Origin: Owenia fusiformis
Lineage: Eukaryota > Annelida > Polychaeta > Sabellida > Oweniidae
NCBI GenBank assembly: GCA_903813345.2
Contig: CAIIXF020000001.1
Location: forward strand, 55,199,885-55,259,884
Direction of reading: 5' to 3'
DNA: 60,000 bases
Both the position numbers and the translations under genes were made by a program. The notes beneath the pieces were generated by a model. It was not told the DNA's origin. It made no database searches and saw only the letters and a program-made list of their open reading frames with translations. This document shows positions 47,776-59,497 of this stretch, piece after piece. Position 1 is the stretch's first letter. Every line of letters starts with the position of its first letter.

Positions 47776-50700
47776 TCACTCCCCTTCACTATCTGTGTTG
47801 CCTTGAAGATCATTATCTGATTCACTCTCAGAATCAGAGTCAACAACTAATTTTTTGGCCCGTCCATAAGGGTTAGTGCAATTTCTACATATGCATCCAG
47901 GACCACAAGAACCCCTTCCACCTTTTGCATGTTGTTTGTAGCACTTGCATACTGAGGTTTTGCACCCACTTTTGCATCCACACCCTCTGGTCAAATATGC
48001 TACATTAGTCTTGATTTTGTCTATATTTGCAGGGCTATCCCACTTGTATGAAACTTTACCCTCTTGAACTATGTAGCCATAATCTTCAATGCTGGGGAAC
48101 AGAAAGAAGGGAGTAAGGGCTTTAGACCACACCTGGGCTAGCCAGCATGACCTCAGCCAGTGAAAACGGAGTGCATCATCCGAAGGCAGCAACTGATCTT
48201 CGTAAACACCTTTCCAAGATGCTTTCCGGATGGTGTTGAGAAACTTGGAATGCTGGTATTTTATGTTCATACCATCCTTATAGCAGGCCTTGAAAACTGC
48301 TTCTGGACTGTCATAGCTATTTAAACACGCCCTATTTGAGTGGAAATACAAGCATCCGATAAGGCGGAAGAAAGCCAAAAGTCCTTCATTTTGTTTCTCC
48401 GAACAGCTGTTGTCAAGTGTTCCAGGACATTTGTCAAATCTGCCACTTGTAACAAACTCTGCATGTTTAAAAAATGTCTTGAAAAAAGAGGTTTTTCCAT
48501 GACCTGCAAAGTAAGACACAAAATCACACCCTGATGCAATATAGACCATTTGAATGACCTTGAAAACATTCACACCTGATGAAATAATGGTGCCCAGGTC
48601 AGGATCTCTAGAAATTGCATTTTTCAATGCATTCAATTCGAGATACCGCTGTTCAGCCCCACTTTTGTACTGAATGTACACATTTTTGTCGTGAATTTCA
48701 AGAGGGAGTCCAATAAGTCCGATATCTGTATCTTTGGAGATTACAAGAATGTTTGATTCTTGAGTGTCTTTAACATGGAGCCAAAGACTGAGGTCAGTTT
48801 CTTCGGTTGAAGTCTGCAGGTGATACTCAGTTATACACTCTTTTCTGACTACCATCGTTTTGCCAAAATGTTCCCCTTGAAATCCACCCCCAGTTATAAA
48901 TATCTGATTGTGATTTCTAAGAATTTTGGAAACATTGTTAAGAAAGTAGTAACTGAGAAAACTCATAACTTGTTCCCGGTTGGTTTTATTTTGGATGAAC
49001 TTTATCCACTTTTCCCCTCTTGGAACAGCTGTATCACCAGATATGGATATATCAGCATCATTTTCTTCAACCGTTCCTCTTCTCTCCCTCTCAACCATCT
49101 TTGGAGATAAGCCTTGTGTTCCTTGTTGATCAAATATGATTCTGACATCAGAATAACCCTGCCTAAAATAATGATCAACAAAGCGATACATCAGAAAAGA
49201 GGCATAGTCTTTGAGAAATTTGTGACAACCAATGGGGGAGATGTAAATAATGTTCATCCCTTCAATTATTGCCGCTGAAATGTTTGTTGATATGGGAAGG
49301 ATGTCATTGGTTACAGGAGAATCGACATTATTGTATCTCTTGGTGAAATACTCAACTGTTGAGCTCTTATTGCCTTTGTAAGGCAGCCCTTCAACTGTAC
49401 AGATGGCCCGTGGTGTTTCAAGAAATTGAAATAAATCTTGAACAGGAAGATCTTCCGATACAGACATTGCTATGGTTCTTTTATATAGTGATGTCACAAA
49501 TTTTCGTTCCTTTTCTTCCTGCTTGAGTTTTGTTTTGGTGATCCGTCTTGCAGTGAATGTGTGGAGTTTATGTTTTTTTCTGGGGGGAATAGTGCTTGGT
49601 CGTTTCAGTATGCGGGTCTCAACATAGGTTGAATAATCTTCCGTTCCAATGGTAGTATAATTAAGCAACCCATCTTTCTGGAGTTCATTTGCTTCTGCTC
49701 CAGTGAATGCATGGTGCAAATCTTTTGACTGGGAAACAGAAAATGCTGATGACTCGCTGAACTTTTCCAAATACTGTTTTACATTGGCACATTCCTTTTC
49801 AATAAATTTAGGACTACTCTCCTTAAAATTCACTCTTCCTGACTCAGGGTATTGTTCACTTTCTAATATGGTTTCCACTGAGTCAGCTGTTATAGGGGAC
49901 TTCCTTTGGAGATTTACATTAAGATTCTGCACTATATCTGCACTAGTTGTTATATAATCTGTAATGGCTCCAATAGTGTGTGGATTAATCCTAAACAAGA
50001 CCTCCTTAACTTCTTTGTTAATGGTCATCTCATGGGCTTCATCTAGCCCAACGCTGGCATAATTGGTTCCTTTTAAACTTACTGCAAAGGCCCCACTTTG
50101 AAACTGTTCCGAAACATCATTTGGTAGGGTAAGAATATGCGATATATGTTGAGGCAAAAGTCTAGAATAGTTGTGTGCATCAAATGCAGTAAAGAGAGGT
50201 GCCATCGATTTAATAGCTGCGTTTCTTAAATCCCAGTTCCGCTCACGAATTGCTAGATAGAGACTTATATATGCCATCGCGTCTTCTTTCAGAAATTTGT
50301 TCCACATACGAAACGTTTCAAATTTGTCCGACATTTCTGAACAAAAATCCTCAAAGGCATCTCCAAACTTGTCTAAGTCATTTCTCAGTAAACCTTGTCT
50401 TGTAACGAAAGATTCTTCAAAATCATCATTCTTGGCTGCCAAGTCCTGTAATAAACTTGCAACACTATTTTCAAGGCTCACTAGATCTTCTTTTTGCTCA
50501 AGGCCTAAATGTTGCTTGAATGACCTGAGTTGGTAGGAGTATATTGCTTCCCATGATTGGAGGATAAAATAGTGTGTTCTCTTAAAATGTTTTGCGTTTG
50601 CAAGCGAAGTTAAGGTTGATCCCTTGTGAGTTTTCTGGGCAATCTCCTTCCATCCAGCATCCCAATATATCTTCATAAGTATAGGTTGGAAATTTTTCAA

Positions 50701-53700
50701 GATGTGCCAGTCTCCCATCCAAGGAATAACCCAGTCAAGAATATCACCATAGTCCTGACGTAATTTCAAGATATAGTCATATGTTTTTGCATCTCCCACA
50801 ACAACAAGATGACTAAGCTCTGTTGATATCTTGAAATCATCAAACAGCTTGGCAAGAACAATCTTAAGAGTCTCTCTTCTATCAGCAGGAAGATCAAGTA
50901 TATCGAGGTATATGATTTTTGATTTATCGGTGGATGGCTGCGTTTCTAAAGCTAGCTTGCAACGGAGTCCTGGAAGGCACTTTTCTTGGATCAATCTCAA
51001 TTGGCAGTCTCTTTCAAATATGTAGGTGAAACATGCAGTCTTCAACTTTTCCAACTGGACCAACTCATTACCATGGGAATGGAACTTTTCCAAACAGTCT
51101 GTCTGTTCCAGTATTCGAGGATCGAGTGTTCTCTTTTCAACATTACTGGTTGGTAAAAGAGAAGAGTAAACTGGCTGTTTTGTATTACCCCTCTGCCGTG
51201 GCTTGCTGACTGTTTCTACATGACTTCTTGATTCTGGGAATAAGACTCTACTGGTCTCCGCAGTTTCAAGAGAAGTATTGTTTTTTGAAACATGTGGTGT
51301 GGTTTGAGATATAGTATCTGCTGGTGGTGCACCTGCAACAATAGGTGTTGAAGGGATCACATTGTCAGTCTCAGCTGCCAAATCAAAGTTAAATGTATCA
51401 GCATAATGAATGTTGTTGTTGTGTTTAGTCAAACTCCTCCATGCCTGAAATGAAGCATCTAAGTCATTAGCATCATTCAAAGGAACACTTAGACTTTTGA
51501 AATTGTTGTTCAACAAAGCATCGTAGTGTCCGGGTTGTCCTGGTTCATCTGGGCGATATAGGAGTGTTATTGGCTTTTCAGTAAAGCACGGTGGTAATTT
51601 GGAATGCAATTTGTAATTCCCATTTTCTTCTCGATACATATGAATTGGAGTCTTCAGAAGGTATGCTAAAGTAATAATTTCAAGCATTCCTGCATAGGCA
51701 GCTGGTTGCGTGACATTGGTTACCCTTTCACCAAAACTTGAGAAGTTGTCCAGAAGAACCGCTTTAGTACCATCATCAAGTTCTCTAAGAGTGTCCATCT
51801 GAGAGTTGATTTCCTGGACGACTCTTGACCTCAAATTATCTGCTGCATTTCTCTCATACATTTCCATTTGTTGATTTACACACATTCCATGTTGATTCCT
51901 CACAGCATTTTGTAAATCTTTGTTCAATATACAAGAAACACCACGGAAAAGACAGCGGCCATCTCCATAAACAGGAAATTTCTTTAAAGTTACTGGTACT
52001 GCAGTATTTAGCAAAGGTTGGGGCTCTGGGATATCATTACTCAAACTGGTTTCCACAGAGTAACCCATTTCCCTTGTATTTTGCTCTATTGTACACTGTT
52101 TACTTGGCCTTGGTTGAATAGCCATTACACTTGTCCCATGCCAACTCCTGTCATTTCCTGTCACCATCGCATGAGGAGTTTGGACATCAATATTGTCAGC
52201 AGTTACAACAGTAAATGTCTTTAAATCTAGCTTTTCACTAACAGTTTTAGATTGCTCCTCCTTCTTCACCCTAGTCTCAAACCTCAACCTGCTGTCTTCA
52301 GATGCACAAAACCCTAGCCTGTTGCAAGCAGTAACCAGCTGCACTGACCCACTACATCTTTTGATGTATTCAGCTACAGCTATATGCATGGGGTATGTAC
52401 ATTCATCATTTACCAGACTCAAAAGTGACTGGAGAACAGAGAGTCTTTTGAATGAGCGCTTTGGTAATTTGTAGTGATGTAAAGGTGAAAATGTAGGATC
52501 TTGTAGCATCGCACGTTTTTCTTCTTGGGTTGAGGTTAATATGAGAAAATAGTTCCATACTTTTGGCGAGATATGTTTCAAAAGAGAATCAAATGTAAAA
52601 TTCTTGACTTCCATTGGATGATGTTTATAATAGTCAACAATTTGTTTAGAATTTTGATGAAAGTGTCCATTGATAATACTGACTGAGTTATTTGAAAATA
52701 CATCAGGTTCTACATTTGGAGGCTCAGATTCAACTGCCAGTGTTTCCTTTCTTCTTTCTTCTTCTTGTGCAGCCTTTCTCAGCTTATATAAAGCTATATG
52801 ATGAGCTTCTTTTGAAATAGTTTCATAGAAAAGCATAAGACTATGTTTCTTGGAATGACTAGTGAACACTTTTAAATGCTTCCCAAATGTTGATGATAGC
52901 TGTATAAGAAGCCACTTTGAAGAAAAAGGACAGGTTTCATTAAACAACTCAAAATACTTTGTTTTAAAAAGTTCAAAAACATCAATCAACAGACAGGCAC
53001 CTTTACCATTGAATATTGTGGTTACATGAGATATTATGTCGCCAAGTACTTCGTCTACAGTGCCCTTTTCATAAGTTTCTTGGTTAATTTCCTCCAAAGA
53101 TTTTGCAGTTGTGACCGCTCTTCTATACTGGCCATAACAAGAGCTACATAAAATGCTTTCAGTTGTAAGGTTCAAAATGGGACTAAGCGATAGCTTTTCT
53201 TGAAAAAATTTGGCAGTAGAGATTGGGTCTGAACATCTTTTTCCACTATTTTGCTTTGATGTGAGAACAGACTCACATATGTCACAATTCAAAGAAGATT
53301 TTAAACGTTTAAATTTTTTCCATGATTCATTATGAGTACTGCATAATGGGACAATTTGTTCATAAATGAGTTGATTGAAACACTTGAGAAATTCTACATC
53401 AGATTGAATAGTTACACTTTTATGCTCTTCATTTTGACAGTCAGATATGCTACAGGGCTGTCGCACTTTCTTGTGTTTTTTCATATAATTTGGATCTTTA
53501 CTCTTCTTAGTAAGTTCTGAACAACATGAATTGCATAAGCATGAGGTTTCAGGCAAGCCAGTCTCTTCCATTATAAATTCTTTTATATTCCAACCTTTAA
53601 AATGTTTGAGTTTAGTAACTGGTTCACTACCACAGTTTTTGCACTCTATACAGGGTCCTGGGTGAACATTACTTTTACGTAGTTTGGGAGGTTTGCTGGC

Positions 53701-53763
53701 CTCTTCCCTGGGCTTATTGCGTCTTCCATAACGAGACTCTGCCATGACTTAAGTTTGAAATAC
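47776..53763 (-). CDS. 1989-residue transposase-like protein with OTU and CXC domains
   Basis: An intact intronless frame. The exon begins at an acceptor at 53763, an in-frame TAA precedes the ATG at 53745, so the start is firm. Visible in order: N-terminal Cys-pair zinc-binding segments (CIECKNCG, CLCNSCC, CDICE, CSSCYGQYRR); ADNIDVQ at ~516-522 with SWHGTS after it; an OTU cysteine-protease domain (~588-745) with GDGRCLF (Cys598) and GHYDALL (His740); GDAKTYD (985) and PWMGDWH (Asp1012), as in DUF6589/Academ-type proteins; SKDTDIGLIG (~1670), resembling an XPG/PIN-type nuclease motif; nine-Cys CXC (tesmin/TSO1-like) domain at ~1920-1965; and an acidic tail. I infer a DNA-transposon-derived protein, Academ-like by zinc finger plus nuclease-like motif. 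It could be active or domesticated. No terminal inverted repeats were established. Confidence 0.8.
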
Positions 53764-54687
53764 CTGGTACTACAATAAATCAACTTAACATGGCAGCATG
53801 GGAGATAACAACCATCAGCATAACATAATGCTGTGTGTTCCACATGCCCCTGGTTTACTATATCTATGACTAGTTATATGGTTTGGAAATGAAATACTGG
53901 TCAAGGCTATATTGTAATAATAACAATGTAACAAAGACTTATACTGAATATGGAAACACCTGACCTGCATTGGCTGCATCACACAACCTCATTTCATCAT
54001 CTATTGCTTCAGCATTAAAAACATGACCCTAATTCTAAAGATCAACAAGGTTTTTGCCCATCAAATACCATATGATATATATGATTTTGATCCTTTCAAA
54101 TCTGGTAGCCTACTTATGGCTCAAAAAATGATTCACATCTCTGGATTAGGATACCTATAGACATTCAGTCCTTAAGATCAATCACCAAACTATGACTTGA
54201 CACCAGCATGTAGAATACTGTTTGCTCCACATGTCCCTTAAGTTAAATTACATTCAAATGATATGTAAATAATATCAGTTACTACTACACTAAAGCTAAA
54301 CTACTGCAAAAAAGTTATCATATCCAATGATATATGCTTCCTTAGCTCATAAATGATCAACCTGACGACAGAACTAACATGAGTCATATCCAGATATATA
54401 TCGCTATAACATCAGTAACTGCAGTCTGACGTTTATATATTTATCTGAGATTTGAATGGACGGATGCCTTATATATGCCTGATATACCTACATGTGTATC
54501 AAATAAGAAAGAAAATACCAGAATAAGAACTCTTAATCATATCAAACATATTCAAGTGAGATGCATCATATTCAAAAAAAATTAAAAAAATACAATCTAA
54601 ACTTCTTCCTTAACCTAACTTATTCCTTAACCTAACTTATTTATGCAATGGGATATCAAACAAGTAAAATATGAACTAATTAGTTAC

Positions 54688-54779
54688 CCACAATTACACA
54701 GTCCACAGTCCAATGTTGAGTTGTAGTGCGTCACATGACTGCTGTGGGTCGTTTCATTAGCGTTCAGGCATTACAACAA
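54688..54779 (-). other. candidate 5' leader exon of the giant ORF
   Basis: A 92-bp segment with a strong acceptor (TTTCTTTCAG) and donor (GTAACT), just upstream of the ORF exon on the same strand. It contains stops and so would be untranslated. Confidence 0.45.
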
Positions 54780-55431
54780 CTGAAAGAAAAAAGTTTTTAA
54801 ATAATAATGCAACATACATGACAATGATGAGTTAATATTGTATGTATTCTTATTATTAGTAGTTATTACAGGCATTAACAAGCCACAGGCTATTCTTTTT
54901 TGAAAACTATAAAAAACAACTTGTAAAAGTTAAATTAAATTGGCAGATATAAAAGTCATACATTAGAAAATTACCAACCAGAGTTACCATTTTAAGCATT
55001 GTGTGACCACTAATGTGTTTCAAAGGCATGTCAATAAAGACAATACAATATTGATTATTATCTAGTATAATGTTGATCTGGAAATTATTGCTAGATCCCA
55101 CAAAAATCGGCCATTTGAATTTTGCGAGGCCTGAATCAGAAAAACGATTAACATTTGCAATTAACTTTAAATTTATTTTAATTTGAGTATAATAAAGCTA
55201 TACTTCAGAAAGTTCTCAAAACTGACAAAAAATCCTGTTTTCTGACTTCACACATAGCCCTGGGGGTCAGCCTGAAAACTTGGAATATGTATGACAAAGA
55301 AAGATGTTGTGATATTACCGTCAATTCTAAAGTGGCGGCCATCTTGAAAAACTTTTGTAAAACTATTCACCAATCAATTGATTTTGTCTTTTTTATCATT
55401 ATTTATAAGACTATTTAACAACTAGACAACA

Positions 55432-55810
55432 GCTACGCCAAAGCGTAGCAAATCCCATCGAACAGCCACGGCTGGCATATTTACGTACAAAGTATACAGC
55501 AAAAATGGCAGTTATAGTAAAATATGTTAAAATGGTGCCCGCCTTCTACCAAAAGTGTCATTAGACAGTGTGCCATGCTTATAGTATTCACATAACAAAT
55601 ATGAACAAAATCGCTCCACTACTTTTCGAGTTAAAGTAAAATATGTTAGAATGGCGGCCATTTTTCAAAATGGCCACCTTCTACCAAAAGTGTCATTAGA
55701 CAGTGTCCCATGCTTATAGTATTCGAATACCAAATATGAACAAAATCGATCCACTACTTTTTGAGCTATGGTAAAATACGTTAAAATGACGGCCATTTTT
55801 CAATATGGTG
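55432..55810. mobile_element. short element with ~137-bp internal repeats
   Basis: Starts at the hairpin GCTACGCCAAAGCGTAGC (55432-55449). Two to three diverged units of about 137 bp follow, each with CTACCAAAAGTGTCATTAGA, ATGCTTATAGTATTC and ATGGCGGCCATTTTTC. Its layout resembles the element at 27661-28386, but it is a different family. Confidence 0.6.
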
Positions 55811-56790
55811 GCTTTCAAGCAGAATTATTTGGACAGTTGAACCCATAAAATTGGTGTCACCTAATTTCAGACCATGCTGTCCAGGCATTACAGACAATAC
55901 TAGAAGATGTCCACCCACTTTACAATAGACTTAGGTGTTCACTAGGCACAGGTCTTCACTAAAAAGAGGAGTTCATTATGACAGGTTTGACTGTACTGAA
56001 TCAATGGCTTATTTGCTGGGAATTGGTGTTCACTATACACAGTTGTCCATTAAAGTAGACTGAACAGAATACAGACAGATAACAGGGTCTTCAGGCATAA
56101 GTTCAATGACAAAATGACTAATCATGTAATGCATTAACAAAGCCAAACAAAATATCCAAATCAAAAATGATAACTTCAATATGTCTTCAAACTAAACCCA
56201 TCAAAACACTTAAATAAAATTAAAAAAAGTGATTGAGGACACCAACAATCTCTCTCTGAATAAAGAGATAAACTTATTTAAAATTCACTGTCTTTAGATT
56301 TAACTTCCTTGAAAGATAAGACCATAAATGTTTGTTTTCAATTTAATAAAACTTTTTCAAATTAAAAATCATGTTATAATGCTTCTGATTGGTTAAGCTT
56401 TTACACAGAGTCAATGGTCACATTAAAAAGTCTACCAATCAGAGGTCTTAACAATCTGCTTTTGGTAATCACAACTTCCTGTTTATAGCTTTGGATGATA
56501 AATAATTGAAGTGTTTACTGGTTTTATGTTCTATATTCGAAATTACCCCAACAACAGTTTGTTTATATTAAGAAAATTTTTTTCTCCCATTGAGTCCCAT
56601 ATTAAAATTCATAAACTTAAATACAGTGAAACCTTTACTAGTAAACGTGTCCTATTGAATCCCTACCAACAGTTAACCTTTCTATTTAGCAAGCGAACAC
56701 TTCTCTATCAAATTCATTCCATCAGTTAACATTTATATTTGGCAAAAGCTTCTTCTCCCATTGAGTGCCATATTAAAATTCATTATTCAA
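55811..56790. other. relic repeats, no gene
   Basis: Contains decayed pogo/Tigger-like ends, such as ACAGGTTTGACTGTA near 56000 and TACAGTGAAACCT near 56622. TTCTCCCATTGAGT-CCATAT is also duplicated about 170 bp apart (56580, 56752). Confidence 0.5.
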
Positions 56791-56792
56791 TA

Positions 56793-56875
56793 CAGTAAAA
56801 CCTGCGCTAACGAACACCTATCTATTGAACCCCTGTAGACAGTTAACAAATGTTTATTATACACAGGTTTTACTG
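56793..56875. mobile_element. 83-bp pogo/Tigger-like MITE
   Basis: Ends CAGTAAAACCTG and CAGGTTTTACTG are perfect inverted repeats flanked by TA on both sides (56791-56792 and 56876-56877). The TIR sequence is the type seen in pogo/Tigger elements, and TA is the usual duplication. Confidence 0.65.
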
Positions 56876-57664
56876 TATTCACATACTTAATAAATAGCTA
56901 CCTACCATTAATCATCAATGAATATGTGGCAATAAACAATCAGCAAACCCCAATAGATCCTGTCCATCACCACTGCATCCAATCCATTTCCACTGCTTCT
57001 CGCCCCCTGCTTCCTGCTGGTCCATGTGTGGTCCCCATCTTCGCTTGGTCCCTGCCCGCCTGTTACCCCGCCATCCAAAACCTAAATTTAACAAAAAAAA
57101 TGTTACTTAAATTTGAAAATGGAATGAATGCTTGCTTGATAACTACAGTACACAATCTTAAAAATCTGGAGTAAATATGTGCAACTGATAAACAGGTGAT
57201 TTGAACCTAGTAGTATATTGAACAATACAGGTTGACAAAATGTTATTTTTCCTATGATATGTATGGCCCTGGTTAATATGAAAAACAATCAATCCTTATA
57301 TTATTTCAGTATTTTAGAGTAAAAACTAACTGTATTCTGTTACATAGTATTCAGGGGTGAAGCTAGAATAGCCAACATACAGATACAGGTTTTAAGAATA
57401 TAATCACCTCCAAGTCCAGTATGAATTACTGATCAGCTTCTCCAGCACAGCAAAACAACAGGAAAGTCCATCCAACCTAAAACAAACAAAAAATTAATGA
57501 AAATAACATTGCAAAAACCAGACTAGATACATATTCTCCCTTTTAAGCTCTGATTCAAAAGGAATAAAGCCAGAAAAGCTCACATTGGAAGGTTCAAGGA
57601 TCTAGCAAGAAATGAGAAAAGTTTAAGAAAACAAAGAATGAGACCCTGTGCTAAGGGCTGATCT

Positions 57665-57728
57665 GAAAAAGTGTGAACCCACAACCCCTTGCTTCTAAGG
57701 CAATTGCTCTACCACTGAGCTTTTCCCC
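57665..57728 (-). mobile_element. tRNA pseudogene / SINE head
   Basis: Minus strand begins GGGGAAAAGCTCAGTGGTAG, an excellent A-box, and continues with an anticodon-like stem TTGC...GCAA and a T-arm-like GTGGGTTCACAC. The acceptor pairing contains wobbles and a mismatch and the T-stem is poor. It is better read as a tRNA-derived repeat than a working tRNA. Confidence 0.55.
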
Positions 57729-58729
57729 ATCAACATTACATATAACTAAAAACTAGACCCTAAACTAGACCATAGTATAAAAACTGAAAGGTGTATACTG
57801 GTATAAACAATTGAAAATGTGTATTTAGATTTCATATTCTTTAGCAAGTTTTAACATCAAAATCATATATTAAGAATCACACGTTCATGTTTTAAGTGAG
57901 CTTGCTAATCTAAGGTTGGATTATATGTAGAACTCAATAACAATTTTATATTTTGAATGGTTATTTCACAAAATCGCCTGTTGATTTTAGGTTTTTTCAA
58001 GTTTTCCCTATTAAATATATGAAATCCATTAATTTAGCCTGTTGTGGGAAATTCTAGTGAAACCCCTGGGTATGATTTGAAACTAACTACAATAGATATT
58101 TCTACAATGACTCTAGAATACCTTTGTTTGTGCAATTTATCATTCTTGAATTCACCACTTAACATGCATAGAAATAACATACCTTGTACAGCACCTGGAG
58201 TGATAATACAGCACCGCCTTTTCTGAGGAATGATAACAAGATTGAGGCCCACCTGAAAAAAAGAAAAAATAGTATTAATTTGAAATAAGAAACTGATAAC
58301 ATGAACCATGAGAACAAATGTTTCGATAGGCTGGCATGTAACATGGCCAGGTGTTGGAATATGAAAAACACCTTTAAGGACTAAGCATTTAGCAATGAAG
58401 TAATTAAGATTGAATCCTACAACATAACATGATAATGACGGAATCAATCAAAACCATTTTATAAATTTGCAAATTTATCTGTACTCTTTAAATCCAATGT
58501 CAGTTTTAGTGAATTGTTAATATTTAATGACAAGATTCAAGGTTATCTATAATAGCTACATATAGTGTTTTGGAATCAAATTGATACAAATTGACAGTCT
58601 AGCCTATTGTATGCAATCAAGAATTTGTGATTACAAATTTCAAGATTCAGAAACAAAACAAACAAATAAACAACTGTCACAAAGGTGTTGACAAGTGACA
58701 TGTGTCAAAAGTGTCACAATTAATTCTAG

Positions 58730-58738
58730 TATAAATAG
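58730..58738 (+). promoter_or_regulatory. TATA box of the SGNH-like gene
   Basis: TATAAATAG lies 54 bases before the ATG, predicting a start site near 58760 and a leader of only about 20-25 bases. An ATTGG (inverted CCAAT) lies near 58759-58763. Confidence 0.65.
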
Positions 58739-58783
58739 CAGAAAACTTTTGTTCATTCCATTGGTTCACAGTTATCACATACA

Positions 58784-59446
58784 ATGAACACCAGACGAGA
58801 CCAGAAAACTCTGATCCTTAGTGATTCTCATGGCCGTGGCTTGAAGGACCAGCTTTTCAACAAGAACAACCAAGAATGTGTCAAAGGACTTTCAAGAAGA
58901 GATATTGAAGTTGTTTCAATGCCAGGGTGCAACACAGAAGAAATGCTACAATACCTTTATGACAACTATGGCAGCCATGATGCTGAAAGAGAACACGCAA
59001 ACACTCAAGCATACAAATGTATCATTCTACATGTTGGATGCTGCGACATTGCCTACAAAGACAGACGTGCGCCAAAGCAAAACCAGAAGACGATTGTGCA
59101 GAGAATAGACCGAATCATTAGTAGGTTATACCAATGGTTTCCATTTGCGACGATCGTGTTTTCTGACATTTACCCCCAGAAGACGCCCTTGAAATGGATA
59201 AATGACATAACGCGATATGTCAATCGTCAAGTTTGCAAGCACATCCAAGAACGATATGCAGCCCATGAAGTGACATACGTGCGCCATTCCCAGACGTTTC
59301 GAGAAGGGGGAATCATCCAAGAGAAATTTTATATTATGGATGGCAGATACCCTGGCCTACACCTATCGACTGAAGGCAAAAAGGCAGCTGCAATGCAACT
59401 AGCTGAGGTGATAAATGATGTGTATGTATGCGGACACAGAAGATAA
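58784..59446 (+). CDS. SGNH-hydrolase-like protein with histone-type gene architecture
   Basis: A 220-residue intronless gene. SGNH landmarks are visible: block I LILSDSHGRGL (Ser15 after SD), block II Gly48 in MPGCNTEEM, block III HVGCCDI (residues 83-89), and block V PGLHLSTEGKKAAA (His193). In active enzymes block III reads G-x-N-D and an Asp lies three residues before the His; here these are Cys87 and Pro190, so two catalytic positions are replaced and the protein may bind rather than hydrolyse. Ser and His remain. There is no signal peptide or membrane segment, so it is probably intracellular. The promoter has a TATA box and the mRNA end is of histone type (see the stem-loop). SGNH-like domains also occur in some mobile elements, so an element origin is possible. 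Confidence 0.8.
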   Translation: MNTRRDQKTLILSDSHGRGLKDQLFNKNNQECVKGLSRRDIEVVSMPGCNTEEMLQYLYDNYGSHDAEREHANTQAYKCIILHVGCCDIAYKDRRAPKQNQKTIVQRIDRIISRLYQWFPFATIVFSDIYPQKTPLKWINDITRYVNRQVCKHIQERYAAHEVTYVRHSQTFREGGIIQEKFYIMDGRYPGLHLSTEGKKAAAMQLAEVINDVYVCGHRR

Positions 59447-59460
59447 GCCACAACAAAAAT

Positions 59461-59476
59461 GGCCCTTTTTAGGGCC
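59461..59476 (+). terminator. histone-type 3'-end stem-loop
   Basis: GGCCCT-TTTT-AGGGCC, preceded by CAAAAAT and followed by ACC, begins 14 bases after the stop codon. It matches the replication-dependent histone mRNA stem-loop (6-bp stem, 4-base loop, ACC flank) bound by SLBP. It would direct cleavage without polyadenylation. Confidence 0.8.
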
Positions 59477-59489
59477 ACCTCATACTACC

Positions 59490-59497
59490 AAAAGAGC
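59490..59497 (+). terminator. histone downstream element-like motif
   Basis: AAAAGAGC begins 13 bases after the stem-loop. It resembles the purine-rich histone downstream element that pairs with U7 snRNA, at the usual spacing. Confidence 0.6.

Noticed and set aside
57665-57728. Functional tRNA gene
   Set aside because: The A-box is excellent but acceptor and T-stem pairing are poor, so it is listed as a tRNA-derived repeat.
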